The notes under the pieces are model-generated. The model saw only the letters and a program-made list of their open reading frames with translations, was not told the DNA's origin and searched no databases. A program made the position numbers and the translations under genes. Below are positions 17,091 through 26,044 of a stretch of 64,000 nucleotides of DNA, piece after piece. Source of the stretch: Streptomyces griseiscabiei (GTDB lineage: Bacteria > Actinomycetota > Actinomycetes > Streptomycetales > Streptomycetaceae); NCBI RefSeq assembly GCF_020010925.1, contig NZ_JAGJBZ010000002.1, forward strand, positions 2,666,001 to 2,730,000, given 5' to 3'. Position 1 is the first letter of the stretch. Each line of letters begins with the position of its first letter.

Positions 17091-17483
17091 ATGGCACTGG
17101 TACAGGCGGGCCTCGTGGTGCTGGACTGCGCCGAGCCGGAGAAACTCGCGGTGTTCTACAAGGAGTTGCTCGACGCGCGGGAGACGGACGCCTCCGCCAA
17201 CCGCGTCGAGATCGAGGGCGCCTGCGGTGCCCGGATGGCGTTCCGCCGGGACGTCAACGCCACCCCGCCCAGCTGGCCCCGCCCCGAGAACTCCCTCCAG
17301 GCACACCTGGACTTCTACGTGGAGGACCTGGACGAGGCCGAGCGGCGCATCGTCTCCCTCGGCGGGCGCCCGGTGGACACCAAGGAGCCGAGCGGCCCCT
17401 TCGAGGAGCGCGGCTACTCCGACCCGGCCGGCCACTCCTTCACCCTGCGCCGCGAACACCCGACGGCTCCCAAGCAGGGCTAG
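17091..17483 (+). CDS. VOC/glyoxalase-fold protein
   Basis: A 130-residue single-module protein of the vicinal-oxygen-chelate superfamily: LVVLDCAEPEKLAVFYKELL, LQAHLDFYVEDLDEAERRIV and the C-terminal YSDPAGHSFTLRRE. The His/Glu ligand pattern suggests a metal site, but the substrate is not evident. ATG 17091 follows a strong GGAGGAG. May be co-transcribed with the acetyltransferase 74 bp upstream. Confidence 0.85.
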   Translation: MALVQAGLVVLDCAEPEKLAVFYKELLDARETDASANRVEIEGACGARMAFRRDVNATPPSWPRPENSLQAHLDFYVEDLDEAERRIVSLGGRPVDTKEPSGPFEERGYSDPAGHSFTLRREHPTAPKQG

Positions 17484-17504
17484 GGCTACTTCCCAGAGGT
17501 CGTC

Positions 17505-17536
17505 GGGGGCAGACCGGTTCCGGTCGGTCTGCCCCC
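17505..17536. terminator. Bidirectional terminator
   Basis: Perfect 12-bp stem GGGGGCAGACCG (17505-17516) / CGGTCTGCCCCC (17525-17536), between convergent genes ending at 17483 and 17542. Confidence 0.8.
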
Positions 17537-17541
17537 GCTCC

Positions 17542-17847
17542 TCAGTCCCGGCCGCCCTTCTCGGCGGCCGGCCAGGTTCCGGTGGACCGCTCGATCGCCT
17601 TGGCGCCCGTGCGGTCCACCGCGCTGCGCACGACCGCGAAGATCGCGCCCTGGACGGCCGCCGCGAGCAGCACCTCGCCCCAGCCGCGGTCCCGGTCCAG
17701 CGCGTCGGGCGCGTCGTCCTCGTCGCGGATCAGCTTCCAGGTCTTGCGGAACGCGGCCGTCGCCACCGCGCCGCTGACCCAGCCGAGGGCGAAGCCGAGG
17801 GGCTGGTAGGCGAGCGGGAGCTTCATCTTCTTCTTCTTCTTGGACAT
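17542..17847 (-). CDS. DUF4235-like small membrane protein
   Basis: A 101-residue protein with a very basic N-terminus (MSKKKKKMK), one hydrophobic segment (LGFALGWVSGAVATAAF) and a second near GEVLLAAAVQGAIFAVVRSA. This pattern, with conserved TWKLIRDED between them, fits DUF4235. Role unknown. The GGAGGAGG ribosome site lies in the 14-bp gap after the GST gene, so the two form one transcript. Confidence 0.75.
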   Translation of the reverse strand: MSKKKKKMKLPLAYQPLGFALGWVSGAVATAAFRKTWKLIRDEDDAPDALDRDRGWGEVLLAAAVQGAIFAVVRSAVDRTGAKAIERSTGTWPAAEKGGRD

Positions 17848-17861
17848 GGGGTCCTCCTCCT

Positions 17862-18866
17862 TCAGGTCGCCACGGCCTCGGCGGCGGGCACCGGACCGGG
17901 CGGTGTTCCGTCGCCGAACGGGCTGCCGCCCAGGTCCTCCCGGCCGTGGGGGACGCGCCAGCCCGCCAGATCGGGCCCGAGCGGCACGATCGCGGTCGGG
18001 TTGATGCCGGTGTGCACCTGGTAGTAGTGGCGTTTGATGTGGTCGAAGTCGACGGTGTCGCCGAATCCGGGGGTCTGGAACAGATCACGGGCGTACGCCC
18101 ACAGCACCGGGTCCTCGGCCAGCTTCCAGCGGTTGCACTTGAAGTGGCCGTGGTAGACGGGGTCGAAACGCACGAGCGTGGTGAAGAGCCGGATGTCGGC
18201 CTCCGTCACGGTCTCCCCGACGAGATAGCGCTGCCGCGCCAGCCGCTCCGACAGCGCCTCCAGCCGCCGGAACACCCCGGCGCAGGCCTCCTCGTACTCC
18301 TCCTGCCCGGTGGCGAAGCCCGCCCGGTACACGCCGTTGTTGACGTCCTCGTAGACCTCGGCCATCACGGCGTCGATCTCGTCGCGCAGCGCCTCGGGGT
18401 AGAGGTCGGGCGCGCCCGAGCGGTGCAGATCCGTCCACTCCGTGGCCAGGTCGAGGGTGAGCCGCTGGTAGTCGTTGGTGACCAGCTCGCCGCTCGGTAC
18501 GTCCACCACCGCCGGGACGCTGACCCCGCCGGGGTAGCCGCTCTCGCGGGCGTCGTACGCCTCCTTCAGGAAGCGGATGCCGAGCACCGGGTCGCGGCCG
18601 TCCGGGTCCAGGGTGAACCGCCAGCTGCGGTCGTCCTGGATCGGGTCGGCGACGGCCATCGACAGGGCGTCCTCCAGGCCCAGCAGCCGCCGCGAGATCA
18701 CCGCCCGGCTCGCCCAGGGGCAGGCCCGGCTGACCACCAGCCGGTAGCGGCCCGGCTCCACCGGCCAGCCGTCGCGGCCGTCGGCGGTGATCCGGTCCGC
18801 GAAGTGGCTCCTGGACCGCTTGAACGCCTTCCGCCCGTACGCCTCGTTGCCCTCGCCGACACTCAT
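17862..18866 (-). CDS. Glutathione-S-transferase-fold reductase (glutathionyl/mycothiol-hydroquinone reductase type)
   Basis: A 334-residue enzyme of the ECM4/YqjG branch. Catalytic Cys49 is in VSRACPWASRA, and the conserved C-terminal helical part has DIRLFTTLVRFDPVYHGHFK and GINPTAIVPLGPD. These enzymes reduce thiol conjugates of quinones; actinomycetes use mycothiol, so the natural thiol is uncertain. Start ATG 18866 has GGGAGGGC upstream. First gene of a pair with the DUF4235 gene. Confidence 0.9.
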   Translation of the reverse strand: MSVGEGNEAYGRKAFKRSRSHFADRITADGRDGWPVEPGRYRLVVSRACPWASRAVISRRLLGLEDALSMAVADPIQDDRSWRFTLDPDGRDPVLGIRFLKEAYDARESGYPGGVSVPAVVDVPSGELVTNDYQRLTLDLATEWTDLHRSGAPDLYPEALRDEIDAVMAEVYEDVNNGVYRAGFATGQEEYEEACAGVFRRLEALSERLARQRYLVGETVTEADIRLFTTLVRFDPVYHGHFKCNRWKLAEDPVLWAYARDLFQTPGFGDTVDFDHIKRHYYQVHTGINPTAIVPLGPDLAGWRVPHGREDLGGSPFGDGTPPGPVPAAEAVAT

Positions 18867-18972
18867 CGTGGCCGCCCTCCCGGTCCGTCCGGATACGTCT
18901 GCCCTGAGGAGAGTTCCCCGATTTCCGCGATGCCCACGGTGTGAGCGCGACGGGTCGGGGCAGTCGGCGAAC

Positions 18973-20091
18973 GTGACGAGGGCACCAGCGGACACGGGGA
19001 CGGACACCGAGACGGGCACGGACACGGAGACGGCGGAGGACCGGGGCGGCGAGGTGCCGCAGGAGCCGGGAATCCGGGAGATCCAGGAGGTCCAGGAGAA
19101 GGAAAGGGCACGGGAGGACCGCAGGACACGCGTCACCGTCCTCGTCGCCCTCGGCGCCAACCTCGTGATCGCCGCCGCCAAGACCGTCGGCGGACTCCTC
19201 GCCGGATCGCCCGCACTCCTCTCGGAGGCAGCCCACTCGGTCGCCGACAGCGTGAACGAGGTCTTCCTCCTCGCCGCGCTGCGCCGCAGCCGCCGCCCCG
19301 CCGACGCCCGGCACCCCTTCGGCTACGGCAAGGAACGCTTCTTCTGGGCCCTGCTGGCCGCCGTCGGCATCTTCGTGATGGGCGGCTGTTTCTCCTTCTA
19401 CCAGGCGATCCACGCCCTGACGAGCGGCGCGCAGGAGTCCTACGACGGCTATCTCGCCGGAATCGCCGTCCTCGGCGTCGCCCTGCTCTCCGAGGGCGCC
19501 TCGCTGCTGCGCGCCCTGCACCAGGTGCGGACGCAGGGCGGTGGCGCCGACGGACTGAAGGACCCGGCGCTGCGCACGGTCGTCGCCGAGGACGGCACGG
19601 CGGTGCTCGGGGTCTCCCTCGCGATCGCCGGCATGGCCCTGCACATGGCCACCGGCCGGGTCGTCTGGGAGGCGTCCGCCTCCTTCGCGATCGGGGCGCT
19701 GCTCGTCTACGTCGCCTACCGGCTGGGCCGCGACGCCCGCGAACAGCTCATCGGCGTCGCCGCCGACCCCGAGGCCGGCCTGCGGATCCGTTCACTGCTG
19801 GAGGCGCAGCCCGAGATCGACACCGTCGAGGCCCTGCTGACCATGCAACTGGGCCTGGACTCCCTCCTCGTGGCCGCCCGTGTCGACCTCGTCCCCGGCC
19901 TGGACAGCGAGGAGGTCGAACTGGTCGCCGTCCGTATCAAGCGCTCCATCGCCCGGGTCGTCCCCGAGGCCGAACAGATCTTCCTCGACGTGACGGAGAA
20001 GACCGTGACGGAGAAGACGGGGCCGGGGGAGCGGGCCGGGCAGCGGACAGGGGAAAGCCCCGCCGCGACGGGGGAACGCGGCGGGGCCTGA
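18973..20091 (+). CDS. Cation diffusion facilitator (CDF) transporter
   Basis: About 372 residues. After a repetitive Thr/Asp/Glu N-terminus (TGTDTETGTDTET) come six membrane segments; helix 2 carries SEAAHSVADSVNEVF, where the HSxxD metal site is visible, and the C-terminal cytoplasmic domain follows (PEIDTVEALLTMQLGLDSLL). CDF proteins export Zn, Co, Fe or Mn with proton exchange; the metal cannot be told here. GTG 18973 is a tentative start with a weak ribosome site. Confidence 0.88.
   Translation: MTRAPADTGTDTETGTDTETAEDRGGEVPQEPGIREIQEVQEKERAREDRRTRVTVLVALGANLVIAAAKTVGGLLAGSPALLSEAAHSVADSVNEVFLLAALRRSRRPADARHPFGYGKERFFWALLAAVGIFVMGGCFSFYQAIHALTSGAQESYDGYLAGIAVLGVALLSEGASLLRALHQVRTQGGGADGLKDPALRTVVAEDGTAVLGVSLAIAGMALHMATGRVVWEASASFAIGALLVYVAYRLGRDAREQLIGVAADPEAGLRIRSLLEAQPEIDTVEALLTMQLGLDSLLVAARVDLVPGLDSEEVELVAVRIKRSIARVVPEAEQIFLDVTEKTVTEKTGPGERAGQRTGESPAATGERGGA
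20057..20087. terminator. Terminator hairpin overlapping the CDF gene end
   Basis: Perfect 11-bp stem GCCCCGCCGCG (20057-20067) / CGCGGCGGGGC (20077-20087). It ends one base before the stop codon, so it codes for the last residues and terminates the same gene. Confidence 0.7.
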
Positions 20092-20190
20092 GGCTCGGGT
20101 GCCCGGTGCGCGAGGATTCATGCGCGACGCGTCGAAGATTCTTCTCCGGCCCTCACCACGCCCGTGACCCGCGCCGCCTCGGCCGGGCCG

Positions 20191-20637
20191 TCACCCCTCG
20201 GCCGACTCCAGCACGAAGACGGGAATCTCCCGGTCGGTCTTCTTCTGGTAGTCCGCGTACGGCGGATACGCGGCCACCGCACGCTCCCACCACGCGGCCT
20301 TCTCGTCGCCGGTGACCTCACGCGCGGTCAGGTCCTGCCGGGTGGGTCCGTCCTGCAGCTCCACCTGCGGGTCGGACGTGATGTTGTGGTACCAGACCGG
20401 GTGCTTGGGCGCGCCGCCCTGCGAGGCCACGACCGCGTACCGTCCGTCGTGCTCCACCCGCATCAGCGGGGTCTTGCGGATCTTCCCGCTCTTCGCGCCG
20501 CGTGTGGTGAGCACGATGACCGGCAGACCGGTGTCCAGCAGTGTCGTCCCCTGCGTGCCGCCCGAGCTCTCGTACAGCTCGACCTGCTCGCGCACCCACT
20601 GCGTCGGGCTGGGCACGTATTCGCCCTCAAGTGGCAT
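20191..20637 (-). CDS. Deazaflavin (F420)-dependent nitroreductase-family protein
   Basis: A 148-residue split-barrel protein of the Ddn type: [20 protein letters not shown] is the phosphate-binding signature of F420-dependent enzymes, followed by [18 protein letters not shown] and a C-terminal [19 protein letters not shown]. Family members reduce quinones or nitro compounds with F420H2. Single gene, convergent with the CDF gene. Confidence 0.9.
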   Translation of the reverse strand: MPLEGEYVPSPTQWVREQVELYESSGGTQGTTLLDTGLPVIVLTTRGAKSGKIRKTPLMRVEHDGRYAVVASQGGAPKHPVWYHNITSDPQVELQDGPTRQDLTAREVTGDEKAAWWERAVAAYPPYADYQKKTDREIPVFVLESAEG

Positions 20638-20774
20638 GGCAACCGTCCCTTGCTGTCGTGTTGCGTCCGTCTCTCGCATTCAACACCGGCCCCTTCCGGA
20701 ATCATCCTCATCGCGCCACACCCGCGCGGGACTTGACGCACGGGCCCGGCCCGGCGCGGCCGGGGCCCCGCCGG

Positions 20775-21395
20775 CTACAGCATCAGCACCGCCAGCACCG
20801 CGATCACGGCACTCGACGCGAGTCCCGTGACCAGCCGTCCCCGGTGGCCGGTCAGCGCCCGGCCGAGGAGGGCGCCGCCGGTCGCGAGGAGCAGTTGCCA
20901 GCTGGCGGAGGCGAGGAACGCGGCCAGGACGAACACGGCCTGTTCCAGGGGGCTCACGGCCTCGGTGGCACGGCTGCCGAGCACGAGCGCGGCGAAGTAC
21001 ACGACCGTGGTGGGGTTGAGCAGGGTGATCCCCAGCAGCGCGGCATAGGCGCGGGCCGGGCTCACCGGGTCGCGCTCCGTGCGGCTGGTGAGGCGCCGGG
21101 CGCGGTACTGGCGCAGGGCCGTGACCGCGCCGCGCGCCGCGAGGACGAGGAGCACCAGGGCGGAGGCCCAGCGCAGGGGCGTCAGCACCGGTTGCAGCGC
21201 GGCGGCCAGGGCCGTACCGCCGAGGGCGGCGAGCAGTGCGTAGAGTCCGTCGGCCGTGGCGACGCCGAGCGCGGCGCAGGCTCCGGTCCGCAGGGACGTA
21301 CGGGCGGTGAGGGAGACGAGGTAGGTCGCGACCGCTCCGACGGGGATGGCGATGCCATAGCCGGCGAGGAGCCCCGCGACGAGCGCGGCCGTCAT
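20775..21395 (-). CDS. LysE-family amino-acid/metabolite exporter
   Basis: A 206-residue membrane protein with five to six helices. The LysE start (LLAGYGIAIPVGAVATYLVS), GACAALGVATADGLYALLA and the conserved LLGITLLNPTTVVYFAALVLG are present. It exports small amino acids or related metabolites; the substrate is unknown. No clear ribosome site stands before ATG 21395. A palindrome lies about 190 bp upstream. Confidence 0.88.
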   Translation of the reverse strand: MTAALVAGLLAGYGIAIPVGAVATYLVSLTARTSLRTGACAALGVATADGLYALLAALGGTALAAALQPVLTPLRWASALVLLVLAARGAVTALRQYRARRLTSRTERDPVSPARAYAALLGITLLNPTTVVYFAALVLGSRATEAVSPLEQAVFVLAAFLASASWQLLLATGGALLGRALTGHRGRLVTGLASSAVIAVLAVLML

Positions 21396-21583
21396 GACCG
21401 GGGCGGTGTCGGTCCCCACGGTCGGCCGGACCGCTGCTGCCCCCGCACCGGCGAGGCGGTGGCGAGGGTCGGCGGCAGGAAGGCGTGGTCGATGAACATG
21501 GGCAGATCCTGCGGCCGGACGCCCGGCCCCCGCAATCGAATTACCGGCGGCTCTTGACCGTGGTTTCCGCACGGGCCTATTTT

Positions 21584-21597
21584 GTTTGAATCCAAAC
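21584..21597. promoter_or_regulatory. AT-rich palindrome between the second MarR gene and lysE
   Basis: GTTTG-AATC-CAAAC in a locally AT-rich island, downstream of the MarR gene and upstream of the LysE-type gene, both minus strand. The form suits a MarR dimer, but the link is inference. Confidence 0.4.
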
Positions 21598-21653
21598 GAT
21601 ATGAAAGGCCGCGAGGTGGGCGGACAGGTGCGCCGGGGCCGGGACCGGGGCCG

Positions 21654-22256
21654 TCAGGCCTTCGGGCGTCGGCCGCTGCGACGGGGCGCGGGCTCGGCGC
21701 CGTTCAACAGGGTGCGGCGGCGTTCCTCGCCGTGCTCCTCGACCTGGAGCACGACACTCCGCAGCCCCTCCGCGAGGCTCCGGCACTCCGCGTCGCTGAG
21801 CTGCCCGGTGACGAAGGCCTCCTCCTCGTTGAAGGCGGGGAACACCCGCCGCATCAGCTCCTCGCCCTGGTCGGTGAGAGCCAGCAGCACCAGCCGCCCG
21901 TCCGTCGGGTGGTCCGCCCGCCGGACCAGCCCGCGCGACTCCAGCGTCCGGGCCACACCCGTGAGCGTGCCCTTGGAGATACCCGCCTCCTCGGCCACGT
22001 GCCGGGTCTCGGACTCGCCCCACACCCACACCACCCACAGCACCACGAAGGCGGTCCAGGTCAGGTCGGAGCCGCGCAGCACGGAGTTCTCCAGATGCTG
22101 CCGCACCGCCGACGCGGCCCGGTAGATGTTCGCCACCGCCGCCATCTGGTCCCGGCGGATCGGGAAGTCCCCCAGTCTCGCCGCGGCGAGCTTCTCGGCT
22201 TCGGTGATGGATCGCTGGCCGGGCAAGGGAGCTCCTCGGATCGATGGTGCGGTCAT
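21654..22256 (-). CDS. MarR-family regulator
   Basis: A 200-residue MarR protein. The winged helix is DLTWTAFVVLWVVWVWGESE, the recognition segment EAGISKGTLTGVARTLESRG, and the wing RRADHPTDGRLVLLALTD. A basic C-terminal tail (RRSGRRPKA) follows. Divergent from the LLM oxidoreductase gene 36 bp away, which it probably controls, and upstream of the LysE-type exporter. Confidence 0.9.
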   Translation of the reverse strand: MTAPSIRGAPLPGQRSITEAEKLAAARLGDFPIRRDQMAAVANIYRAASAVRQHLENSVLRGSDLTWTAFVVLWVVWVWGESETRHVAEEAGISKGTLTGVARTLESRGLVRRADHPTDGRLVLLALTDQGEELMRRVFPAFNEEEAFVTGQLSDAECRSLAEGLRSVVLQVEEHGEERRRTLLNGAEPAPRRSGRRPKA

Positions 22257-22292
22257 TCGGGATCAAATTGTACGGAGGAGAGGGAATCCACC

Positions 22293-23234
22293 ATGAACAC
22301 CACCCCCCGCATGCTGCTGGTCCTCAGCGAGAACTGGACTCTCACCGGCGGCCGGGCCGACCTGCCCACCGCCGTACGGTGGGCACGCGAGGCCGAGGAC
22401 GCCGGGTTCGACTCCGTCATGGTCAGCGAACACATCGTGCTCGGCCCCGACGCCGCCGCCGACGGCATCATGGGCAACCCCCGCGACTACGCCCTCCCCG
22501 GCAATCAGGACCCGTACACCCCCTGGCCCAACTCCCTGCTCCTGCTCGCCTCCATCGCCTCCGTCACCGAGCGGCTGCGCCTGGCCGCCGCGGCGGTCCT
22601 CGCCCCGCTGCGCCACCCCCTGCTGATGGCCCGCGAGCTGGGCACCCTCGATCTGCTCAGCGAGGGACGGCTGCTGGTGCAGCCCACGGTCAGCTGGAGC
22701 AAGGACGAGTACGACGCGCTGGGCGTGCCCTTCGGCAGGCGGGGCCGGCTCCTCGACGAGCACCTGGAGGTCTGGGCGAAGGCCTGGGGTCCGTCCCCGA
22801 TCTCCCACGACAGCGAGCACTACCCCTTCCGGGACGTCTACTTCGAGCCCAAGGCGTACCGCCCCGAGGGGCCGAGGCTGTGGTTCGGCGGACAGCGTCT
22901 GCACGGCCCCGTACTGCGCCGGCTCGTCCGGTACGGCCACGGCTTCCACCCCCTCGGGCGGCCCACCCCGGACGACCTGACGGCGCTCCACGAGGCGATG
23001 GCCGCCGCCGGACGGGACGCCGCCGAGCTGGAGATGATCGGCGGCACCCAGGCGGTCTTCCCCGACGACCGCTCCCCGGCGGACCTCGGCGCCGCCCTCG
23101 CCTCCATCCCCGAACAGCTGGAGCTCGGCTTCACCACCTTCTGTGTGAAACCGAACCAGTTCATCGACGACGCGGACGGCGTGGGCGCCTTCTGCAAGGA
23201 GGTCATGCGGCGGGTGGAGGCGCTGACGGGCTGA
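22293..23234 (+). CDS. LLM-class flavin/F420-dependent oxidoreductase
   Basis: A 313-residue TIM barrel of the luciferase-like monooxygenase superfamily: WAREAEDAGFDSVMVSEHIV, the RLRLAAAAVLAPLRHPLLMA strand, LDLLSEGRLLVQPTVSW and GPRLWFGGQRLHG. Actinomycete members usually use F420 rather than FMN. Not a light-emitting luciferase. Excellent ribosome site (GGAGGAGAGGG). Divergent from a MarR gene and closed by a strong terminator. Confidence 0.9.
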   Translation: MNTTPRMLLVLSENWTLTGGRADLPTAVRWAREAEDAGFDSVMVSEHIVLGPDAAADGIMGNPRDYALPGNQDPYTPWPNSLLLLASIASVTERLRLAAAAVLAPLRHPLLMARELGTLDLLSEGRLLVQPTVSWSKDEYDALGVPFGRRGRLLDEHLEVWAKAWGPSPISHDSEHYPFRDVYFEPKAYRPEGPRLWFGGQRLHGPVLRRLVRYGHGFHPLGRPTPDDLTALHEAMAAAGRDAAELEMIGGTQAVFPDDRSPADLGAALASIPEQLELGFTTFCVKPNQFIDDADGVGAFCKEVMRRVEALTG

Positions 23235-23238
23235 GGAC

Positions 23239-23281
23239 GTGAGGAGGCCGACACCGCAACCCGCGGCGTCGGCCTCCTCAC
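23239..23281. terminator. Bidirectional terminator
   Basis: Perfect 14-bp stem GTGAGGAGGCCGAC (23239-23252) / GTCGGCCTCCTCAC (23268-23281), between the convergent LLM and amidohydrolase genes. Confidence 0.85.
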
Positions 23282-23292
23282 CCGTGTCCCGC

Positions 23293-24990
23293 TCAGCGCT
23301 CGAAGACGATCCCGCCGTCGAACACGGTCATGTCCACCCGGACCCCGGTGATCTCGTGCGGGTCGAGGTCCAGCAGCGGCCGGTCCAGGACACACAGGTC
23401 GGCCACCTTGCCCACCTCCACGGACCCCTTCCACTCCTCGGCGAAGTCCTGCCGCGCCGGGTTGATCGTGTACGCCCGCAGCGCCTCGGCGAGCTCCACG
23501 CGCTGTTCGGGGCCGCTGACCCGGCCGCTGGCCTTCGACTCGCGCAGCAGCATCCCGGCGACGCCCTGCCGCCAGTCGGGCTCGGTGATCGGCGCGTCGG
23601 AGCTGGCGCACACCGCGACCCCCGCGTCGAAGGCCGAGCGCGCGGGCCACTGGTACGCCGACCGCTCCGCGCCCACGACCTCCGCCATCAGGTCGGAGAT
23701 CGTCCACTTGATGGCGGGGTTCATGTTCACGCCGTAGCCGTGCGCGGCCAGCCGGGCGAGGCTGCCGGCGCCGATGAAGTCGCCGTGGATGACGTAGTGC
23801 CGGGCGTCGGCGCGCGGCACGGCCCGCTGCGCCGCCAGGAACGCGTCCACCACCAGGTCGATCGCCCGGTCGCCGGTGACATGGACGCCCAGCTGGTAGC
23901 CGGCCTCGTGCGCGACCCGGATCATGTCGAACAGCTCGTCGACCTGGAGCTCGGGCGTCCGTCCGTGCACACAGAGGGAGCCGTGGCCGCCGTCCGCGTA
24001 GGGCTCGTTCATCCACGCCGTACGGTTCGGGGGCACCCCGTCGGCGAAGATCTTCACACCGATGGCGTTGAGCAGCCGGGGGTCGGCGGACTCGGGGCGG
24101 TGGAGTTCGGCGAGGCCCTTGCGGACGTCGTCGGCGGAGCCGCCGATGGGCGCGGGCAGGAGCAGCACACTGACCCGGGCGTGCAGCGCGCCGTTCTCGG
24201 CCAGCTCGGCGTACGCGGTCCAGTTGTCGGTGCTCAGCCCGCCGAACAGGGTCTCGGAACCGCCGGGGCCGAGGCCCGGCTCGGTGTAGCTGGTGATGCC
24301 GCGCGAGTGGAGTTCGGCGACGACCGCGCCGATGGCCCGGCGGCGCTGGGCGACCGTGGGGGAGGGCAGGGCGGCCTGGAGCAGGACACCGGCGGCCTCG
24401 CGGAGGATGCCGGTGGGCCGGCCGTCGGCGTCCCGGTCGACGACCCCGCCGTCCGGCGCCTTCGTGCCGGCGTCGATCCCACAGCGGCGCAGCGCCTCGC
24501 TGTTGGCCCACACCATGTGCTGGGAGAAGTCGGTGAGACAGACCGGGTGGTCCGGCGCCACGGCGTCCAGGTCCGCCCGGTGCGGGAGCCGGCCGGGCTC
24601 GGCCAGGCACTCGGCGAGATAGCCGGGGTCCCAGCCCAGACCGACGATCCACTCGCCGGGACCGGCGGCCCGCGCCGCCGCGCCCACGACCTCGGCGATG
24701 CCGGCGATCGACCCGACCGCCGGGTGACCGACGTCGAGGGCGAACGGCGGCTTGGACAGCCCGTACGCGGCGCCGTGCAGATGGGAGTCGTTGATGCCGG
24801 GCAGCACGGTCCGCCCGGCCAGCTCGACGATCCTCGTCGTCGGCCCGGCCAGGGCGCGCATCTCGGCGTCCGTGCCCACCGCGACGATCTCCCGTCCGCG
24901 TACGGCCACGCCCTCGGCGACCGAGAAACCGGCGTCGACGGTGATGACCTGACCGCCGGTCAGGACCAGGGTGGGGGAAGTGTCGCTCAC
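23293..24990 (-). CDS. Amidohydrolase (YtcJ-like metal-dependent hydrolase)
   Basis: A 565-residue amidohydrolase. The N-terminal beta module (VLTGGQVITVDAGFSVAEGV) leads to the metal motif LPGINDSHLHGA; further ligands are YQLGVHVTGDRA, YVIHGDFIG and CASSDAPITEPD. The YtcJ group cleaves amide or carbamate bonds of small molecules. Last gene of a four-gene operon whose other members form an ABC importer, so it probably acts on the imported ligand (inference). GTG 24990 follows AGAGGTCCTC. Confidence 0.88.
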   Translation of the reverse strand: MSDTSPTLVLTGGQVITVDAGFSVAEGVAVRGREIVAVGTDAEMRALAGPTTRIVELAGRTVLPGINDSHLHGAAYGLSKPPFALDVGHPAVGSIAGIAEVVGAAARAAGPGEWIVGLGWDPGYLAECLAEPGRLPHRADLDAVAPDHPVCLTDFSQHMVWANSEALRRCGIDAGTKAPDGGVVDRDADGRPTGILREAAGVLLQAALPSPTVAQRRRAIGAVVAELHSRGITSYTEPGLGPGGSETLFGGLSTDNWTAYAELAENGALHARVSVLLLPAPIGGSADDVRKGLAELHRPESADPRLLNAIGVKIFADGVPPNRTAWMNEPYADGGHGSLCVHGRTPELQVDELFDMIRVAHEAGYQLGVHVTGDRAIDLVVDAFLAAQRAVPRADARHYVIHGDFIGAGSLARLAAHGYGVNMNPAIKWTISDLMAEVVGAERSAYQWPARSAFDAGVAVCASSDAPITEPDWRQGVAGMLLRESKASGRVSGPEQRVELAEALRAYTINPARQDFAEEWKGSVEVGKVADLCVLDRPLLDLDPHEITGVRVDMTVFDGGIVFER

Positions 24991-25051
24991 GAGGACCTCT
25001 CTGGGGTGTCTGAGTGCGGGGGAGGAGGGGCGGGAGGGCGTGGGCCGCCGG

Positions 25052-26044
25052 TCAACGGGTCGTGCGGGGGCCGAAGTACGCGAGCGCGGCGCCCGCCACC
25101 AGGGCCACGCCCTGGGCCATCTGCTGCCAGAAGGTCGGCACGCTCAGCAGTGTCAGCCCGTTCTGCAGACATCCCAGGAACAGCACGCCGAGCAGCACCC
25201 CGAGAACCGAACCGGAGCCGCCGCTCAGCGCGACCCCGCCCAGCAGCACCGCCGTGAGCACGGTCAGCTCGAAGCCCGTGCCCGAGGTGCCCGCGACCAC
25301 GCTGTCCAGCACGGACGCCTTGATCGCCCCGGCCAGCGCGGCGGCCGTACCCGTGACCACGAACAGCGCGAACGGCGTACGGCGCACGTCGATGCCGGAG
25401 AGATGGGCGGCCTCCCGGTTGACGCCGATCGCGAAGACATGGCGTCCGGTGGGGGTGTACGCGAGGAACAGCGCCCCGGCGACGAGGACGACGGCGGCGA
25501 TGACCACGGGCGCCGCGATCCCGGCGATCCGGGCCCCGCCGAGCCAGGCGAAGCCGTCGCCGAAGCCGCTCAGCGGCAGCGGGAAGAGCTGCTGCGCCAG
25601 CCCGCGCACGGCCGCCAGCATGCCCAGCGTCACGATGAACGGGGACAGCCCCAGGTAGCAGCACAGCACCCCGTTCACGGCGCCGACCGCCGCGCCGACG
25701 GCCAGCGCGCCGAGGACGGCGACCACGGGGGACTGGGCCTGCTCACCCGCGAGCCAGCCCGCCGTCAGGGCGCCCAGCGCCAGCGTCGAGCCCACGGACA
25801 GGTCCAGATAGCCGCTGATGACCAGCAGCGCCAGCGGGACGGCGACGATCGCGAGGGCGGCGGCGTCGGTGGCGATGCCGCGCAGATTGCCGGGGTCGAG
25901 GAAGCTGCCGGTGGACAGCTGGAACACCAGCACCAGCAGGGTGAGGACGACGAGCAGGGGATTGCGCCGCACCGTCGCCAGGCCGTGCGCGGCCAGGGCG
26001 CGCGGGCCGGGGACGACGCGCTCGGCGGCGGTCACGGTGGTCAT
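25052..26044 (-). CDS. ABC transporter permease (RbsC-like)
   Basis: A 330-residue multi-helix permease of the ribose/xylose (BPD_transp_2) type. Landmarks are LALLVISGYLDLSVGSTLALGA, LGLSPFIVTLGMLAAVRGLA and TGRHVFAIGVNREAAHLSGI. Its ATG overlaps the stop codon of the ATPase gene (ATGA, 26041-26044), so translation is coupled. Confidence 0.93.
   Translation of the reverse strand: MTTVTAAERVVPGPRALAAHGLATVRRNPLLVVLTLLVLVFQLSTGSFLDPGNLRGIATDAAALAIVAVPLALLVISGYLDLSVGSTLALGALTAGWLAGEQAQSPVVAVLGALAVGAAVGAVNGVLCCYLGLSPFIVTLGMLAAVRGLAQQLFPLPLSGFGDGFAWLGGARIAGIAAPVVIAAVVLVAGALFLAYTPTGRHVFAIGVNREAAHLSGIDVRRTPFALFVVTGTAAALAGAIKASVLDSVVAGTSGTGFELTVLTAVLLGGVALSGGSGSVLGVLLGVLFLGCLQNGLTLLSVPTFWQQMAQGVALVAGAALAYFGPRTTR

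Noticed and set aside
22293..23234. LLM gene as a luciferase for light emission
   Set aside because: The superfamily in actinomycetes is mostly F420/FMN oxidoreductases; no luxB or fatty-acid reductase genes are nearby.
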